A stretch of 17,642 bases of DNA from an uncultured Christensenellaceae bacterium (GCA_910588695.1 CAJUOV010000022.1:1-17642); one strand, 5' to 3'. Counted from the stretch's first letter, positions 6,931-15,568 are shown. Notes: a model not told the origin generated them from the sequence alone. A program made the numbers and translations.

Positions 6931-6957
6931 GGGAGCAACGATGTTGCTCCCTTATTC
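6931..6957 (+). terminator. Hairpin, probably a partial terminator, after scfA
   Basis: GGGAGCAAC (6931-6939) and GTTGCTCCC (6943-6951) form a perfect 9-bp stem with a GAT loop, followed by the weak U-tract TTATT. It lies 20 nt after the scfA stop. A weak terminator here would keep scfA transcript in excess of scfB, the usual precursor-to-enzyme ratio. It could also serve as a 3' RNA-stabilising stem. Confidence 0.65.
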
Positions 6958-6974
6958 CGTTAAAAAGAAACACA

Positions 6975-7084
6975 AATAGAATTCCGAAAACGGCGGCGCG
7001 TTTTTTTCGGAAAGAGGAGGAGGGGCGAAGCAAAGCCGCGTTCCGTGCAAGCGCGGAACGCGTGAAGCGTAGCTTGCGGCAGAG
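6975..7084 (+). repeat. Structured leader repeat, copy B (upstream of scfB)
   Basis: This ~110-nt element ends at the scfB ATG and is the partner of 1543-1650. Hairpin 1 is a perfect TTCCGAAAA (6982-6990) against TTTTCGGAA (7004-7012). AGAGGAGG follows at 7013-7020. Hairpin 2 is a perfect 9-bp CGCGTTCCG (7037-7045) against CGGAACGCG (7054-7062). Then comes GAAGCGTAGCTTGCG, in register with copy A. The hairpin-2 stem sequence differs entirely from copy A, but pairing is kept. Confidence 0.75.
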
Positions 7085-8392
7085 ATGGTACACGTTTTTC
7101 AATATCACGATCACTTTTATATCTATGATACGGGCAGCGCGTCGCTGCACGAATGCGACGAGACGACGGCGAAAGTTCTTAAAGGGGAGACGATCGGTCT
7201 CTCCGACGAAGAAGTCAAAGAGGCGATGCGCGACGTCGACGGCTTGAAACAGGAGGGGCTTCTTTATGCGGAAGAAGTCAAGACCTATCCCATAAAGAGC
7301 GACGAGGTCAAGGCGTTGTGCCTGCACGTGTCTCACGACTGTAATTTAAGGTGCCGTTACTGCTTTGCGGACGAGGGTGCCTATCACTCGGTGCGCGAAA
7401 CGATGAGCTTCGATACGGCGAAAGCGGCGATCGATTTTCTGCTTGGGAATAGCGGGAAGAGAAAAGTTCTCGAAGTGGATTTTTTCGGCGGCGAGCCGCT
7501 GATGAATCTCGAAGTCGTCAAAAAAACCGTTTGTTACGCGAAGGAAGAGGGCGCAAAGCTCGGTAAAAAATTTTTGTTTACGACCACGACGAACGGGCTT
7601 TTGCTGGACGACGAAACGATCGGGTTTTTGAACGAAGAGATGGAGAACGTGGTGCTTTCTCTCGACGGGCGCAAAGATGTGCACGACGCGGTGCGAAAGA
7701 CGGTATCGGGCAAAGGCAGCTTCGACGTCGTGATCGAAAAAATCAAAAAATTTGTCCGTGCGCGGGGGGATAAACACTACTACGTCCGCGGCACCTTTAC
7801 GGCGAAAAATCCCGATTTTGCAAAAGACGTTTTATTTCTTGCCGACAACGGCTTCGATTCCGTTTCCATGGAGCCTGTCGTCACCGATATTTCCGATTTG
7901 CAGATCACGGAAGAAATGCTTCCCCGTATCGAACAAGAATACGAAACGCTTGCCGATGAGTTTATCAAGCGCGAAGAAGAGGGGAAAGGCTTTCTGTTTT
8001 TTCACTTTAATGTCGATCTCGAAGGGGGGCCCTGCCTGCAAAAGCGGGTATCGGCTTGCGGCGCTGGTAACGAATATTTTTCCGTCGTACCGAACGGCGA
8101 CATCTATCCCTGTCATCAGTTTGCGGGCGATAAAGATTTTATCATGGGCAATGTGCTTGACGGGAAGCTGAACGGGGAGATCCGTAAGAAATTTGCCGAG
8201 AGCTGTCTGTTCAAGCGTAAAAAGTGCGGAGACTGCTTTGCAAAGTTCATCTGTTCGGGCGGGTGCAACGCAAACAATTATCACTATAACGGCGATATCG
8301 ACGAGCCGTATGAAATGACCTGCGCGATGATGAAAAAGAGGATCGAATGCGCGCTACATATTCTTGCAAGGCGGAAAATGCGTCAAAAATAA
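7085..8392 (+). CDS. scfB: SCIFF peptide maturase, radical SAM/SPASM thioether-forming enzyme
   Basis: ScfB cross-links cysteines of the SCIFF peptide to neighbouring residues by radical chemistry. The 435-aa protein has an N-terminal peptide-binding (RRE-like) region (about 1-75). The radical SAM cluster motif is C86-NLR-C90-RY-C93, followed by FFGGEPLMN. The C-terminal SPASM region binds auxiliary Fe-S clusters, with cysteines in SACGAGNEY, NGDIYPCHQF, SCLFKRKKCGDCFAKFICSGGC and a final MTCAM. This matches CteB/Tte1186-type maturases in length and layout. The start at 7085 is bounded by an in-frame TAG at 7070-7072. There is no Shine-Dalgarno at normal distance; AGAGGAGG is 64 nt upstream in the structured repeat. 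The enzyme needs anaerobic conditions, in keeping with an anaerobe. Confidence 0.95.
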   Translation: MVHVFQYHDHFYIYDTGSASLHECDETTAKVLKGETIGLSDEEVKEAMRDVDGLKQEGLLYAEEVKTYPIKSDEVKALCLHVSHDCNLRCRYCFADEGAYHSVRETMSFDTAKAAIDFLLGNSGKRKVLEVDFFGGEPLMNLEVVKKTVCYAKEEGAKLGKKFLFTTTTNGLLLDDETIGFLNEEMENVVLSLDGRKDVHDAVRKTVSGKGSFDVVIEKIKKFVRARGDKHYYVRGTFTAKNPDFAKDVLFLADNGFDSVSMEPVVTDISDLQITEEMLPRIEQEYETLADEFIKREEEGKGFLFFHFNVDLEGGPCLQKRVSACGAGNEYFSVVPNGDIYPCHQFAGDKDFIMGNVLDGKLNGEIRKKFAESCLFKRKKCGDCFAKFICSGGCNANNYHYNGDIDEPYEMTCAMMKKRIECALHILARRKMRQK

Positions 8393-8424
8393 GTGAAAAA
8401 CATCAGAATGCGTTGCGTTTCGGC

Positions 8425-8453
8425 TTGACGGACGCGCGCATTTGCTATATAAT
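8425..8453 (+). promoter_or_regulatory. Promoter for secD-secF
   Basis: The -35 is TTGACG (8425-8430) and the -10 is TATAAT (8448-8453), with a 17-bp spacer. The predicted start is near 8460, giving a leader of about 68 nt before the secD ATG. AGGAGGG (8517-8523) lies 4 nt before that ATG. Confidence 0.88.
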
Positions 8454-8527
8454 GGAAAGAGTGAAATTTTCCTCTCTTTCGAAATTTGTTCGCAGGAGAG
8501 CGCTTTCTATATTATCAGGAGGGTTCC

Positions 8528-10036
8528 ATGGGTAAGGTAAAATCGGCAATTTGTCTGACTTTGATGTCGCTTCTGATTGCCGTGATGTGTTTTTTCTGTA
8601 CGGTATCGTTCCCTTTGAACGCGATCGAATCCTTTCATTCTACGGTGAAACTTACGGAAAAAGATATTACGCTCGGCAGCTGGCTCAACGAAGATACCTA
8701 TATCGGCGGCGGTTATTCCGCGGTATATTATCCGGAAGGGGTGATTTCCGCAAAAGAATATGAGGACAACCTTTCCGCTTACGAAGCGGCGGGCGATACC
8801 GAGAAAGTCGAAGAGTACCGTGAAAAATATCCCGAAGCGTTAAAAACGGAAGGGCTGTATCTCGAGAGCGAAGTCGCTTCCGAGGACGGGACAACCGTTT
8901 CGCAATCATTCAAAAATAAAATCGATAAAACCATCCGTATGATGCGCGAACGGTTTGAGGCGTTGCACGTCGACGGTATGAAAATGGAAGTCGCTTCTTC
9001 CTATTCCCTGCGCGTGACCCTTCCCCAGATGTACACGTCGAGAAATTACGTTTTTCAGTGTATGTCTTATACGGGAGAGCTTACCGTAGCGATGGGCGCG
9101 GATGCGGCGAGCGCCGACACGATTTTTCCCGAAAATAAACGGAATGCGGTGATCGGCGATTATCTGACCGGATTTTCCACGCGCACGGCGGCGGACGGCA
9201 CTGCATATCTCAATATTCATTTTACGCCCGCAGGCAGAGAGGTGATGAAAAACGCGACGGCGAACGCCGCAAGTTCTTCCACTACGATGTTCTTTAAGGT
9301 GGGGAACGCGACGCCCGTACAGCTTACCGTCAGCTCTCAGATCGATCAATCCTCCATGTATATCAGCGGCGGATTTACGAACGAGAGCGCTGCGGCGACT
9401 TCCGTTCTTCTGAACAGCGCGCTCGGCGACGGACTCGAAGAGGATCTTTCCCTCAGTTACGGCGATATGGTGCGTTTGAACGCGACCTACGGCGATAATG
9501 CGTTGCTCTTTGTCTATATCGCGTTTGCGGTTCTGTTCGTTGCAATGGCGGTGTTCTTCTTCGTTCGTTACGGTCTGTTGGGATTCGCGCATCTTTTCAC
9601 CTATCTCATGTTCTTATTTGCAATGCTTTTATGCGTTTGGGCGATTCCTTTTCTGTATGTCGGCGTGGGGACGGCGCTTGCTCTTCTGTTCGCATCCGTT
9701 GTATTCTCCGTTTGCGAAGCGCTTGCATACGAATATGCGAGAAAGGAATTTGCGCAGGGCAGAACGATGACTTCCTCCGTGAAGTCCGCATACAAAAAGA
9801 CTTTCTGGCATGTGCTCGATTTGCATATCGTGCTCGCGGCGATCGCATTCATAGTGTATGGAATTTCTCTTACGGGGCTTTCTTCGTTTGCCTTCTTGTT
9901 CGGGCTGGGAATCGGTTTCTCGGCGCTCTGTTCGCTGTTCGTGGGACGGTTCGTGTGGGCTTGCATGATGTCGTTTACCCCGAAGAAGGGCAATTTCTGC
10001 CGCTTCAAGAGAGAGGAGGTGGAAGATGATGACTAA
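8528..10036 (+). CDS. secD: SecD-like export subunit, divergent; conserved TM4 Asp absent
   Basis: SecD and SecF form a membrane complex that normally uses the proton gradient to pull secreted proteins out of the SecYEG channel. The protein is 502 aa. TM1 is about 8-28. The large extracytoplasmic P1 region covers about 40-320; recognisable SecD blocks are RMMRERFEALHV (137-148) and the GGFTNESA (281-288) equivalent of the usual 'GxFTxxEA'. Five more helices lie within about 325-480. In TM4 the family motif VDANV-x3-ER is SVCEALAYEY (394-403): the proton-path Asp is Val395 and the nearest acid is Glu397. YEYARKEFAQG (401-411) still aligns with YERIREELREG. The ATG at 8528 is chosen for AGGAGGG; an in-frame extension to 8486 lacks an RBS. 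Confidence 0.85.
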   Translation: MGKVKSAICLTLMSLLIAVMCFFCTVSFPLNAIESFHSTVKLTEKDITLGSWLNEDTYIGGGYSAVYYPEGVISAKEYEDNLSAYEAAGDTEKVEEYREKYPEALKTEGLYLESEVASEDGTTVSQSFKNKIDKTIRMMRERFEALHVDGMKMEVASSYSLRVTLPQMYTSRNYVFQCMSYTGELTVAMGADAASADTIFPENKRNAVIGDYLTGFSTRTAADGTAYLNIHFTPAGREVMKNATANAASSSTTMFFKVGNATPVQLTVSSQIDQSSMYISGGFTNESAAATSVLLNSALGDGLEEDLSLSYGDMVRLNATYGDNALLFVYIAFAVLFVAMAVFFFVRYGLLGFAHLFTYLMFLFAMLLCVWAIPFLYVGVGTALALLFASVVFSVCEALAYEYARKEFAQGRTMTSSVKSAYKKTFWHVLDLHIVLAAIAFIVYGISLTGLSSFAFLFGLGIGFSALCSLFVGRFVWACMMSFTPKKGNFCRFKREEVEDDD

Positions 10037-11051
10037 GCGTCTGAAATCCTTAAAACTGTGGCCGTTGTACGTCGCTTTTTCTTCGGTCGTGATTCTTGCG
10101 GGAATTATTCTTTACGCGTTGTTCGGATTCAACACGGCGGCGGAGAAACCGCAGTATAAAACTTTCGAAGTACAGTACAACGTCGTTGCGGTCATCAACG
10201 ACAAAGAAGGTGAAATTCAGTCCCGCTGCGAAGAGGCGTTCGGGGCGCAGAACCTTACCTATACAGCAAAACAGGTATTTAGCGAAGTTTCTTCCGCAAA
10301 CAATATGGAGACGGGAAATAAGCGTCTTGTCTATGAATTTGCAGCGGACGCTTCCGACGAAGCTCTCAACCTTGCGAAGGCTGCGGCGGAAGAAAAACTC
10401 GTATTCGAAAATCTTGCCGTGGAGAGTTCGGTTTCCGTCAATACGGTAAAGGGCGAAACGTTCTACGAGGCGGGTTGGCGCGCGGCAGTCGGGATTGCGG
10501 TCGGCGCAACAGTCGCGCTTGTGTATATCGGAATCCGTTTCGGTTTGGGCTGCGCTCTTTCGGGACTGGTCGGCGTTGTTAATTCTACGTTCTTTACGCT
10601 CGGATTTTTTGCGATTACGCGCATTCCCGTATTTGCGGTCGGACCTCTGCTCTATGCGGCGATCGCGGCGCTTGCGTTCGTGTTGCTTTACATGATACAC
10701 TGCATGAAAATGCGTGAAAATTTCAAAGATTCCGCTTTTGAAAAATTCGGCGCGGACGACGCCGTTTCTGAATCCTTGAAAACGTCGGATAAATTTGTCT
10801 GTTGGACTGCGGGCGCGTTGGGTGCAGTCGTGCTCGTCTTGGGCGCGGTTGCAACTGCTGGCGTCAGATTGTTGACTCTTCCCGCGTTTGTTGCCGTTGC
10901 CGCCGGATTATATTCCGCTTCTTTGCTCGCGCCTGCGATCCACGTTTACTGCAAACGCGCGTTTGATAAGATCAAGAGAAATAAAATCCGCAAGTATTCG
11001 GGCAAGAAAAAAGCGGCGAAAATCGAAGAGACGGAACAGACGAACGACTGA
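10026..11051 (+). CDS. secF: SecF-like export subunit, divergent; conserved TM Asp residues absent
   Basis: This is the partner of SecD in the same membrane complex. The protein is 341 aa with TM1 at about 13-33, an extracytoplasmic P4-like region at about 40-145, and five helices within about 150-310. YIGIRF (167-172) and TLGFFAI (191-197) mark the family. However, the usual HDV before TLGFF is NST (186-188), and the usual YSxNDTxxxFDRIREN is FVLLYMIHCMKMREN (218-232), so the proton-path Asp is Leu221. The Arg of the SRT motif appears as Lys256. The Lys-rich tail (about 312-331) is cytoplasmic. The start at 10026 overlaps secD by 11 nt, with AGGAGG six bases upstream; a second ATG at 10029 is possible. 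Confidence 0.82.
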   Translation: MMTKRLKSLKLWPLYVAFSSVVILAGIILYALFGFNTAAEKPQYKTFEVQYNVVAVINDKEGEIQSRCEEAFGAQNLTYTAKQVFSEVSSANNMETGNKRLVYEFAADASDEALNLAKAAAEEKLVFENLAVESSVSVNTVKGETFYEAGWRAAVGIAVGATVALVYIGIRFGLGCALSGLVGVVNSTFFTLGFFAITRIPVFAVGPLLYAAIAALAFVLLYMIHCMKMRENFKDSAFEKFGADDAVSESLKTSDKFVCWTAGALGAVVLVLGAVATAGVRLLTLPAFVAVAAGLYSASLLAPAIHVYCKRAFDKIKRNKIRKYSGKKKAAKIEETEQTND

Positions 11052-11069
11052 TTTTCGTTTGAAATTTTT

Positions 11070-11094
11070 ACGGCGGGGCTTGCCCCGCCGTTTT
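11070..11094 (+). terminator. GC-rich terminator between secF and recJ
   Basis: ACGGCGGGGC (11070-11079) and GCCCCGCCGT (11082-11091) form a near-perfect palindrome with a CTTG-type loop, ending in TTTT (11091-11094). It lies 18 nt after the secF stop and 16 nt before recJ. Confidence 0.82.
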
Positions 11095-11110
11095 AATCAA
11101 AGTTACGGAT

Positions 11111-13423
11111 ATGAAAAAAATTGTCCCTGAATTTAATTTTTCTCCCGAGGAACGAGAGAGGGTAAAGGAATTCGCCGTAAGCCTTCGCATCAGCGAAACG
11201 ACGGCGGGTATTCTTTTCGCGCGCGGAATGGACAGCGAAGAAAAGATGCGCGCGTTTCTCAACCCGACGGCGGACAATTTTCTTTCGCCCTTTCTGATGA
11301 GCGGCATGAAAGAAGCGAAAGAACTTATTACGCGCGCCCGAGACGAGGAGTGGCGGGTCGCAGTGTTCGGGGATTACGATGCCGACGGAATCGGCGCGCT
11401 CAGCATTCTGTACCGCGCGTTGAAAGAGTTCGGAGTCGAGCCGTATCTTCACGTTCCCGAACGCACGGACGGCTACGGACTGACCGTTTCCGCGATCGAC
11501 GGAATTTTCGACGAGTTTCTGCCCGATCTTTTTATTACAGTCGACTGCGGAATTTCCTGTGCGGAAGAGGTGGAATATATCAAGGAACAGGGCGCTTACG
11601 TCATTGTTACGGACCACCACGAACTCGGAAAGACTTTGCCGGACTGCGTGGTAATCAATCCAAAAATTCAGGACGATTACCCTTACGACAATCTGGCGGG
11701 CGCAGGCGTTGCGTTCAAACTCGCAACGGCGCTCATCGGAGAAAAAGCGTATGCGCTTCTCGACTTCTGCGCGCTCTCCACGGTGGCGGACAGCGTGCCC
11801 CTGTTGGGCGAGAACCGCGACATTGTGTCGGAAGGCGTAAAACTGATCCGCCGCAATCCCCGCCCCGCGTTTTCCGCGCTGCTCGGAAACGTTTCGGAGA
11901 TAAATGCGCAGACGCTTGCCTTTACGATCGCGCCGAGACTGAACGCGGCGGGCAGAATGGGAGACGCGGCTTCCGCCCTCAGACTGTTTACTTCGGACGA
12001 CAAAGAAGAGATTTTTGCGCTTGCGGAAAAACTTAACGCGTACAATGCGGAGCGGCAGAAGTACTGCGAGGAACTGCATACCGAAGCGGATGCGATCGTG
12101 CGGAAAAAGGGCGCGTTCAAGCATATCGTCATGGCATGCGGCGAGCATTGGAACGCGGGATTCGTGGGAATCGTTGCGGCTCGTCTTGCAGAGGAATATT
12201 CCCGTCCCTGTTTGCTTTTCGTGAAAAACGGCAATATGTATCGCGGAAGCGCGCGAAGCGTGGAGAGCGTAAATATTTTCGAGGCGCTCAGCGCCTGTAC
12301 GGAATACATCGAAGAATTCGGCGGGCACGCGCAAGCGGCGGGCGTCAATGTAAAAGAAGAGAATTTTTTACGATTGGAAGAAGCGCTCGACAAATATCTC
12401 GCCGATCGCTATACCAAAGAGGATTTTATTCCGAAAGTTTCCGTCGTGGGGGAGTTGCAGGGCGATCCCGTCAAAGTCGCAAAGGAACTCGACCGATTGG
12501 AGCCTTTCGGCGTGGGAAACCGTAAACCGCTCTTTGTTTACCGTGCGGAAGCGACGACCGCCGCGCCCATGAAGGCGCAATCGCCTCACATTTTCGTGAA
12601 TGCGGGGAATATGGAATTTACCTATTTTAACGGGATCGCGCACAAGCCCGTTTTGGAGAGCGCGGTCGAAAAAAATCTTGTATTCGAACTCAATCTTTCG
12701 CGTTTCCGTGGCAAGGAGCGCGCAAAAGGTTATATCCGCGCAGTCGTTTACGATTCGCGCGATTGCGTAGAAGCGGACGGGGAAATTTTCGAAAACAATC
12801 TGCTTTCGCTCTCACGTAAATCCCTTTCTTCGAACGCGCCCGTGCGCCTTACGGAAAATGAGACGCATGCGCTTGCGGAAGAACTTATGGCGGGAAACGG
12901 GTACGGCGTCTGTTTTATCGCGCATCGGCGGGAGACGGTCAAGGCGTTTCCCGAGGTCGATTTGCTCGGCGAGATTTTCCGCCCTTATTCCGGCGGACAG
13001 AACACTCTTTTGATTTCTCCTGCCTGCGACGCGGATTTTTCGGCTTACGGAACTCTCGTATATCTCGACGAGCCCCGCTTCTTCCCTGCGGCGCAGACAA
13101 ATCAGAGAGTGTATTATAACGGAGAACGCGCGGGTTATTCCGATTTTTCGGATCTGTCGGCAGACAGGGATTCGCTCTCCCGTATTTTTGTGGCGGTGCG
13201 CGCCGAATCTTTTCAGGTAAGAGGAGATACGCCCTTGAAAGCGGCGTTGAGCTGTAATGCGCTCGGATTCGATTTCAAACAGTTCGTATTCGCGCTTTCG
13301 GTGTTTTCCGAATTAGGGCTCGTAAGTCTTACGAAAGAGGGTTTATTTGTGCAGAGAGGAGTGAGAAGAGAACTGACGGAATCGGCAATTTTCGACGCGG
13401 TATTGGGAATTACGGAGTCTTGA
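11111..13423 (+). CDS. recJ: Single-stranded-DNA-specific 5'-3' exonuclease RecJ
   Basis: RecJ degrades single-stranded DNA 5' to 3' in recombination, mismatch and base-excision repair. The protein is 770 aa, a normal length for Firmicute RecJ. DHH-domain motifs: GDYDADG (87-93), VDCG (144-147), TDHHE (167-171), STVADSVPL (223-231) and PRLNAAGRMGDA (275-286). DHHA1: GFVGIVAARLAE (350-361) and GGHAQAAG (404-411). An OB-fold domain and a divergent RecJ C-terminal domain follow. The Shine-Dalgarno is weak. No promoter is visible between the upstream terminator and the ATG. rel follows after a single base. In many Firmicutes apt lies between recJ and rel; it is absent here. Confidence 0.96.
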   Translation: MKKIVPEFNFSPEERERVKEFAVSLRISETTAGILFARGMDSEEKMRAFLNPTADNFLSPFLMSGMKEAKELITRARDEEWRVAVFGDYDADGIGALSILYRALKEFGVEPYLHVPERTDGYGLTVSAIDGIFDEFLPDLFITVDCGISCAEEVEYIKEQGAYVIVTDHHELGKTLPDCVVINPKIQDDYPYDNLAGAGVAFKLATALIGEKAYALLDFCALSTVADSVPLLGENRDIVSEGVKLIRRNPRPAFSALLGNVSEINAQTLAFTIAPRLNAAGRMGDAASALRLFTSDDKEEIFALAEKLNAYNAERQKYCEELHTEADAIVRKKGAFKHIVMACGEHWNAGFVGIVAARLAEEYSRPCLLFVKNGNMYRGSARSVESVNIFEALSACTEYIEEFGGHAQAAGVNVKEENFLRLEEALDKYLADRYTKEDFIPKVSVVGELQGDPVKVAKELDRLEPFGVGNRKPLFVYRAEATTAAPMKAQSPHIFVNAGNMEFTYFNGIAHKPVLESAVEKNLVFELNLSRFRGKERAKGYIRAVVYDSRDCVEADGEIFENNLLSLSRKSLSSNAPVRLTENETHALAEELMAGNGYGVCFIAHRRETVKAFPEVDLLGEIFRPYSGGQNTLLISPACDADFSAYGTLVYLDEPRFFPAAQTNQRVYYNGERAGYSDFSDLSADRDSLSRIFVAVRAESFQVRGDTPLKAALSCNALGFDFKQFVFALSVFSELGLVSLTKEGLFVQRGVRRELTESAIFDAVLGITES

Positions 13424-13424
13424 T

Positions 13425-15554
13425 ATGGAAGCGGTCTTAATGAAAATCTACGAATTTTATACCGGAGAGAACCGAGAGGTCATTCTTCATGCTTACGACT
13501 ACGCCAAAGAGGCGCACCGTAATCAGAAGCGCGCCTCCGGCGAACCCTATTTCATTCATCCGTGCGCGGTCGCGGAAATTCTCGTGGAGCTCGGATTAGA
13601 CGCCGAGACGGTTGCCGCCGCTCTTCTGCACGACGTGATCGAGGATACTTCCGCAACGGAAGACGATATTCGCCGCGAATTCGGCGAGGGGGTTCTCACG
13701 TTAGTCGCAGGCGTTACCAAACTCGACAAGATCGTGTTCAAATCGCAGGAGGAGGAAGAGGCGGAAAATTTCCGTAAAATCTTTCTTGCGATGGCGCAGG
13801 ATATTCGCGTCATCATCATAAAACTTGCGGACAGACTGCACAATATGCGTTCTTTGAACTATCTCTCTCAGGAGCGACAGAAAAAAATGGCGCGCGAGAC
13901 TCTCGATATATACGCTCCTATTGCGGGACGGCTCGGTATCTCGCAAATCAAGTGCGAACTCGAAGATTTGTGCCTCAAATATCTGGAACCCGCGGCTTTT
14001 GAATATCTTGTGGAGAATATTCACCAGAAGTTGGAAGAACGTAACCGTTTTGTCGATTTTGTGGTGGAGGAGATCAATAGTATTCTCGAAGAGAGCGGTA
14101 TCAGAGGAGAAGTATTCGGCAGACCCAAACATTTTTTCTCCATTTATAAAAAGATGAAGACAAAAGGCAAGACGCTCGATCAGATTTACGATCTGACGGC
14201 GGTGCGCGTCATCGTGGGCACGATGGACGAATGCTATGAGGTATTCGGAAAGATTCACAAAAAATGGAAGCCTGTTCCGGGGCGGATCAAGGACTACATC
14301 GCAACGCCGAAGCCCAATCTCTATCAGTCGTTGCATACGACGGTGGTCACGAACTTCGGTCAGCCCTTTGAAATCCAGATCAGAACGGAGGAGATGCACC
14401 GCACCGCCGAATTCGGTATCGCCGCCCATTGGAAGTACAAAGAGAACCGCGACAGCGAAACAAGTCTCGATCAAAGGATCGGCTGGATCCGCGAGCTCAT
14501 GGAAGTGCAGGGTGGAGTGCGCGACAGCAAGGAATTTTTAGATACCGTCAAGGGCGCGCTCATCAGTAAAGAGTTATTGGTGTTTACGCCGCAGGGAAAG
14601 GTGATTTCGCTGCCTTCGGGCGCGACGCCCGTAGACTTTGCCTATGCCATTCACTCGGAAGTGGGAAACCATTGCACGGGCGCGAAAGTAAACGGCAAAA
14701 TCGTTCCGCTCAATTCCAAACTGGAACTCGGCGACGTGGTGGAGATCATTACTTCTCCCGGCAGTAAGGGACCTTCCCGCGACTGGCTCAAATATGTTCA
14801 GTCTTCGTCGGCGCGCGCAAAGATCAAGTCTTTTTACCGCAAGCAGATGAAGGACGAAAATATCCGCATGGGCAAAAGCATGTTCGAAGAGGCGGCAAAG
14901 CGCAGAGGATATTCGCTTCCGCAGATTCTTACTCCCGAAAGTTTTAAGATCGTTTCGGATAAGTTTCTCTTCGACACGCAGGACGAAATGTTCGCGTCGA
15001 TCGGTTGCGGATCGATGTCCGCAAATCAGGTGATCGTCAAGATCGGCGATTATCTGAGAAAGATCGCTCCGCCGACCGTCGAACTGCGTCCCTTCAAGCG
15101 GAGCGACAAAGGCGCGGTCAGGATCGAAAAGATGGAAGGGCTTCTCGTTTCGTTCGCGGGGTGCTGCTCTCCCGTTCCGGGGGATGACATCGTGGGGTTT
15201 GTCACCCGCGGCAGAGGGGTCGTTGTGCACAGAAAAGACTGCCCCAATATGCGTAATGTCGAGCAGGAACGGTTACAGCCCGCCGAGTGGATCAGAAGCG
15301 ACGAAAAAGTCCGCTTTAAGGCATCGATCGTAGTGTATGCGGACGATCAGAAGTCTGCGATTTCCGCGATCGTCGGGAGCGTCGCCGAAATGAAACTTGA
15401 AATTACCTCGATCAACGGCAGATATGACAAGAACAACAGCGCGGTCGTGGACGTGAGCGTTTCGCTTACAAATAAACAGGACGTGGAAATTCTCATCAAA
15501 AAGATCAAAGCGCATTCGCCGCGCATTCTCGACGTCCGCCGCGACGCATCGTAA
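13425..15554 (+). CDS. relA: Bifunctional (p)ppGpp synthetase/hydrolase Rel
   Basis: Rel makes and degrades the stringent-response alarmone (p)ppGpp, sensing uncharged tRNA on the ribosome. The protein is 709 aa. The hydrolase HD site is intact: His45, His69-Asp70 and Asp136 (LADRLHNM). The synthetase has Asp256 (IYDLTAVRVIV), RIKDYIATPKPNLYQSLHT (287-305) and Glu316 (EIQIRT), so both activities are expected. TGS domain about 382-445 (VFTPQGKVISLPSGATPVDF), conserved-cysteine domain about 575-610 (GCCSPVPGD), ACT domain about 632-705. The ATG at 13425 has GGAG (13414-13417) at 7 nt; the ATG at 13440 lacks one. It is coupled to recJ by a one-base gap. Confidence 0.97.
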   Translation: MEAVLMKIYEFYTGENREVILHAYDYAKEAHRNQKRASGEPYFIHPCAVAEILVELGLDAETVAAALLHDVIEDTSATEDDIRREFGEGVLTLVAGVTKLDKIVFKSQEEEEAENFRKIFLAMAQDIRVIIIKLADRLHNMRSLNYLSQERQKKMARETLDIYAPIAGRLGISQIKCELEDLCLKYLEPAAFEYLVENIHQKLEERNRFVDFVVEEINSILEESGIRGEVFGRPKHFFSIYKKMKTKGKTLDQIYDLTAVRVIVGTMDECYEVFGKIHKKWKPVPGRIKDYIATPKPNLYQSLHTTVVTNFGQPFEIQIRTEEMHRTAEFGIAAHWKYKENRDSETSLDQRIGWIRELMEVQGGVRDSKEFLDTVKGALISKELLVFTPQGKVISLPSGATPVDFAYAIHSEVGNHCTGAKVNGKIVPLNSKLELGDVVEIITSPGSKGPSRDWLKYVQSSSARAKIKSFYRKQMKDENIRMGKSMFEEAAKRRGYSLPQILTPESFKIVSDKFLFDTQDEMFASIGCGSMSANQVIVKIGDYLRKIAPPTVELRPFKRSDKGAVRIEKMEGLLVSFAGCCSPVPGDDIVGFVTRGRGVVVHRKDCPNMRNVEQERLQPAEWIRSDEKVRFKASIVVYADDQKSAISAIVGSVAEMKLEITSINGRYDKNNSAVVDVSVSLTNKQDVEILIKKIKAHSPRILDVRRDAS

Positions 15555-15568
15555 TCAAGGAACGCAGT

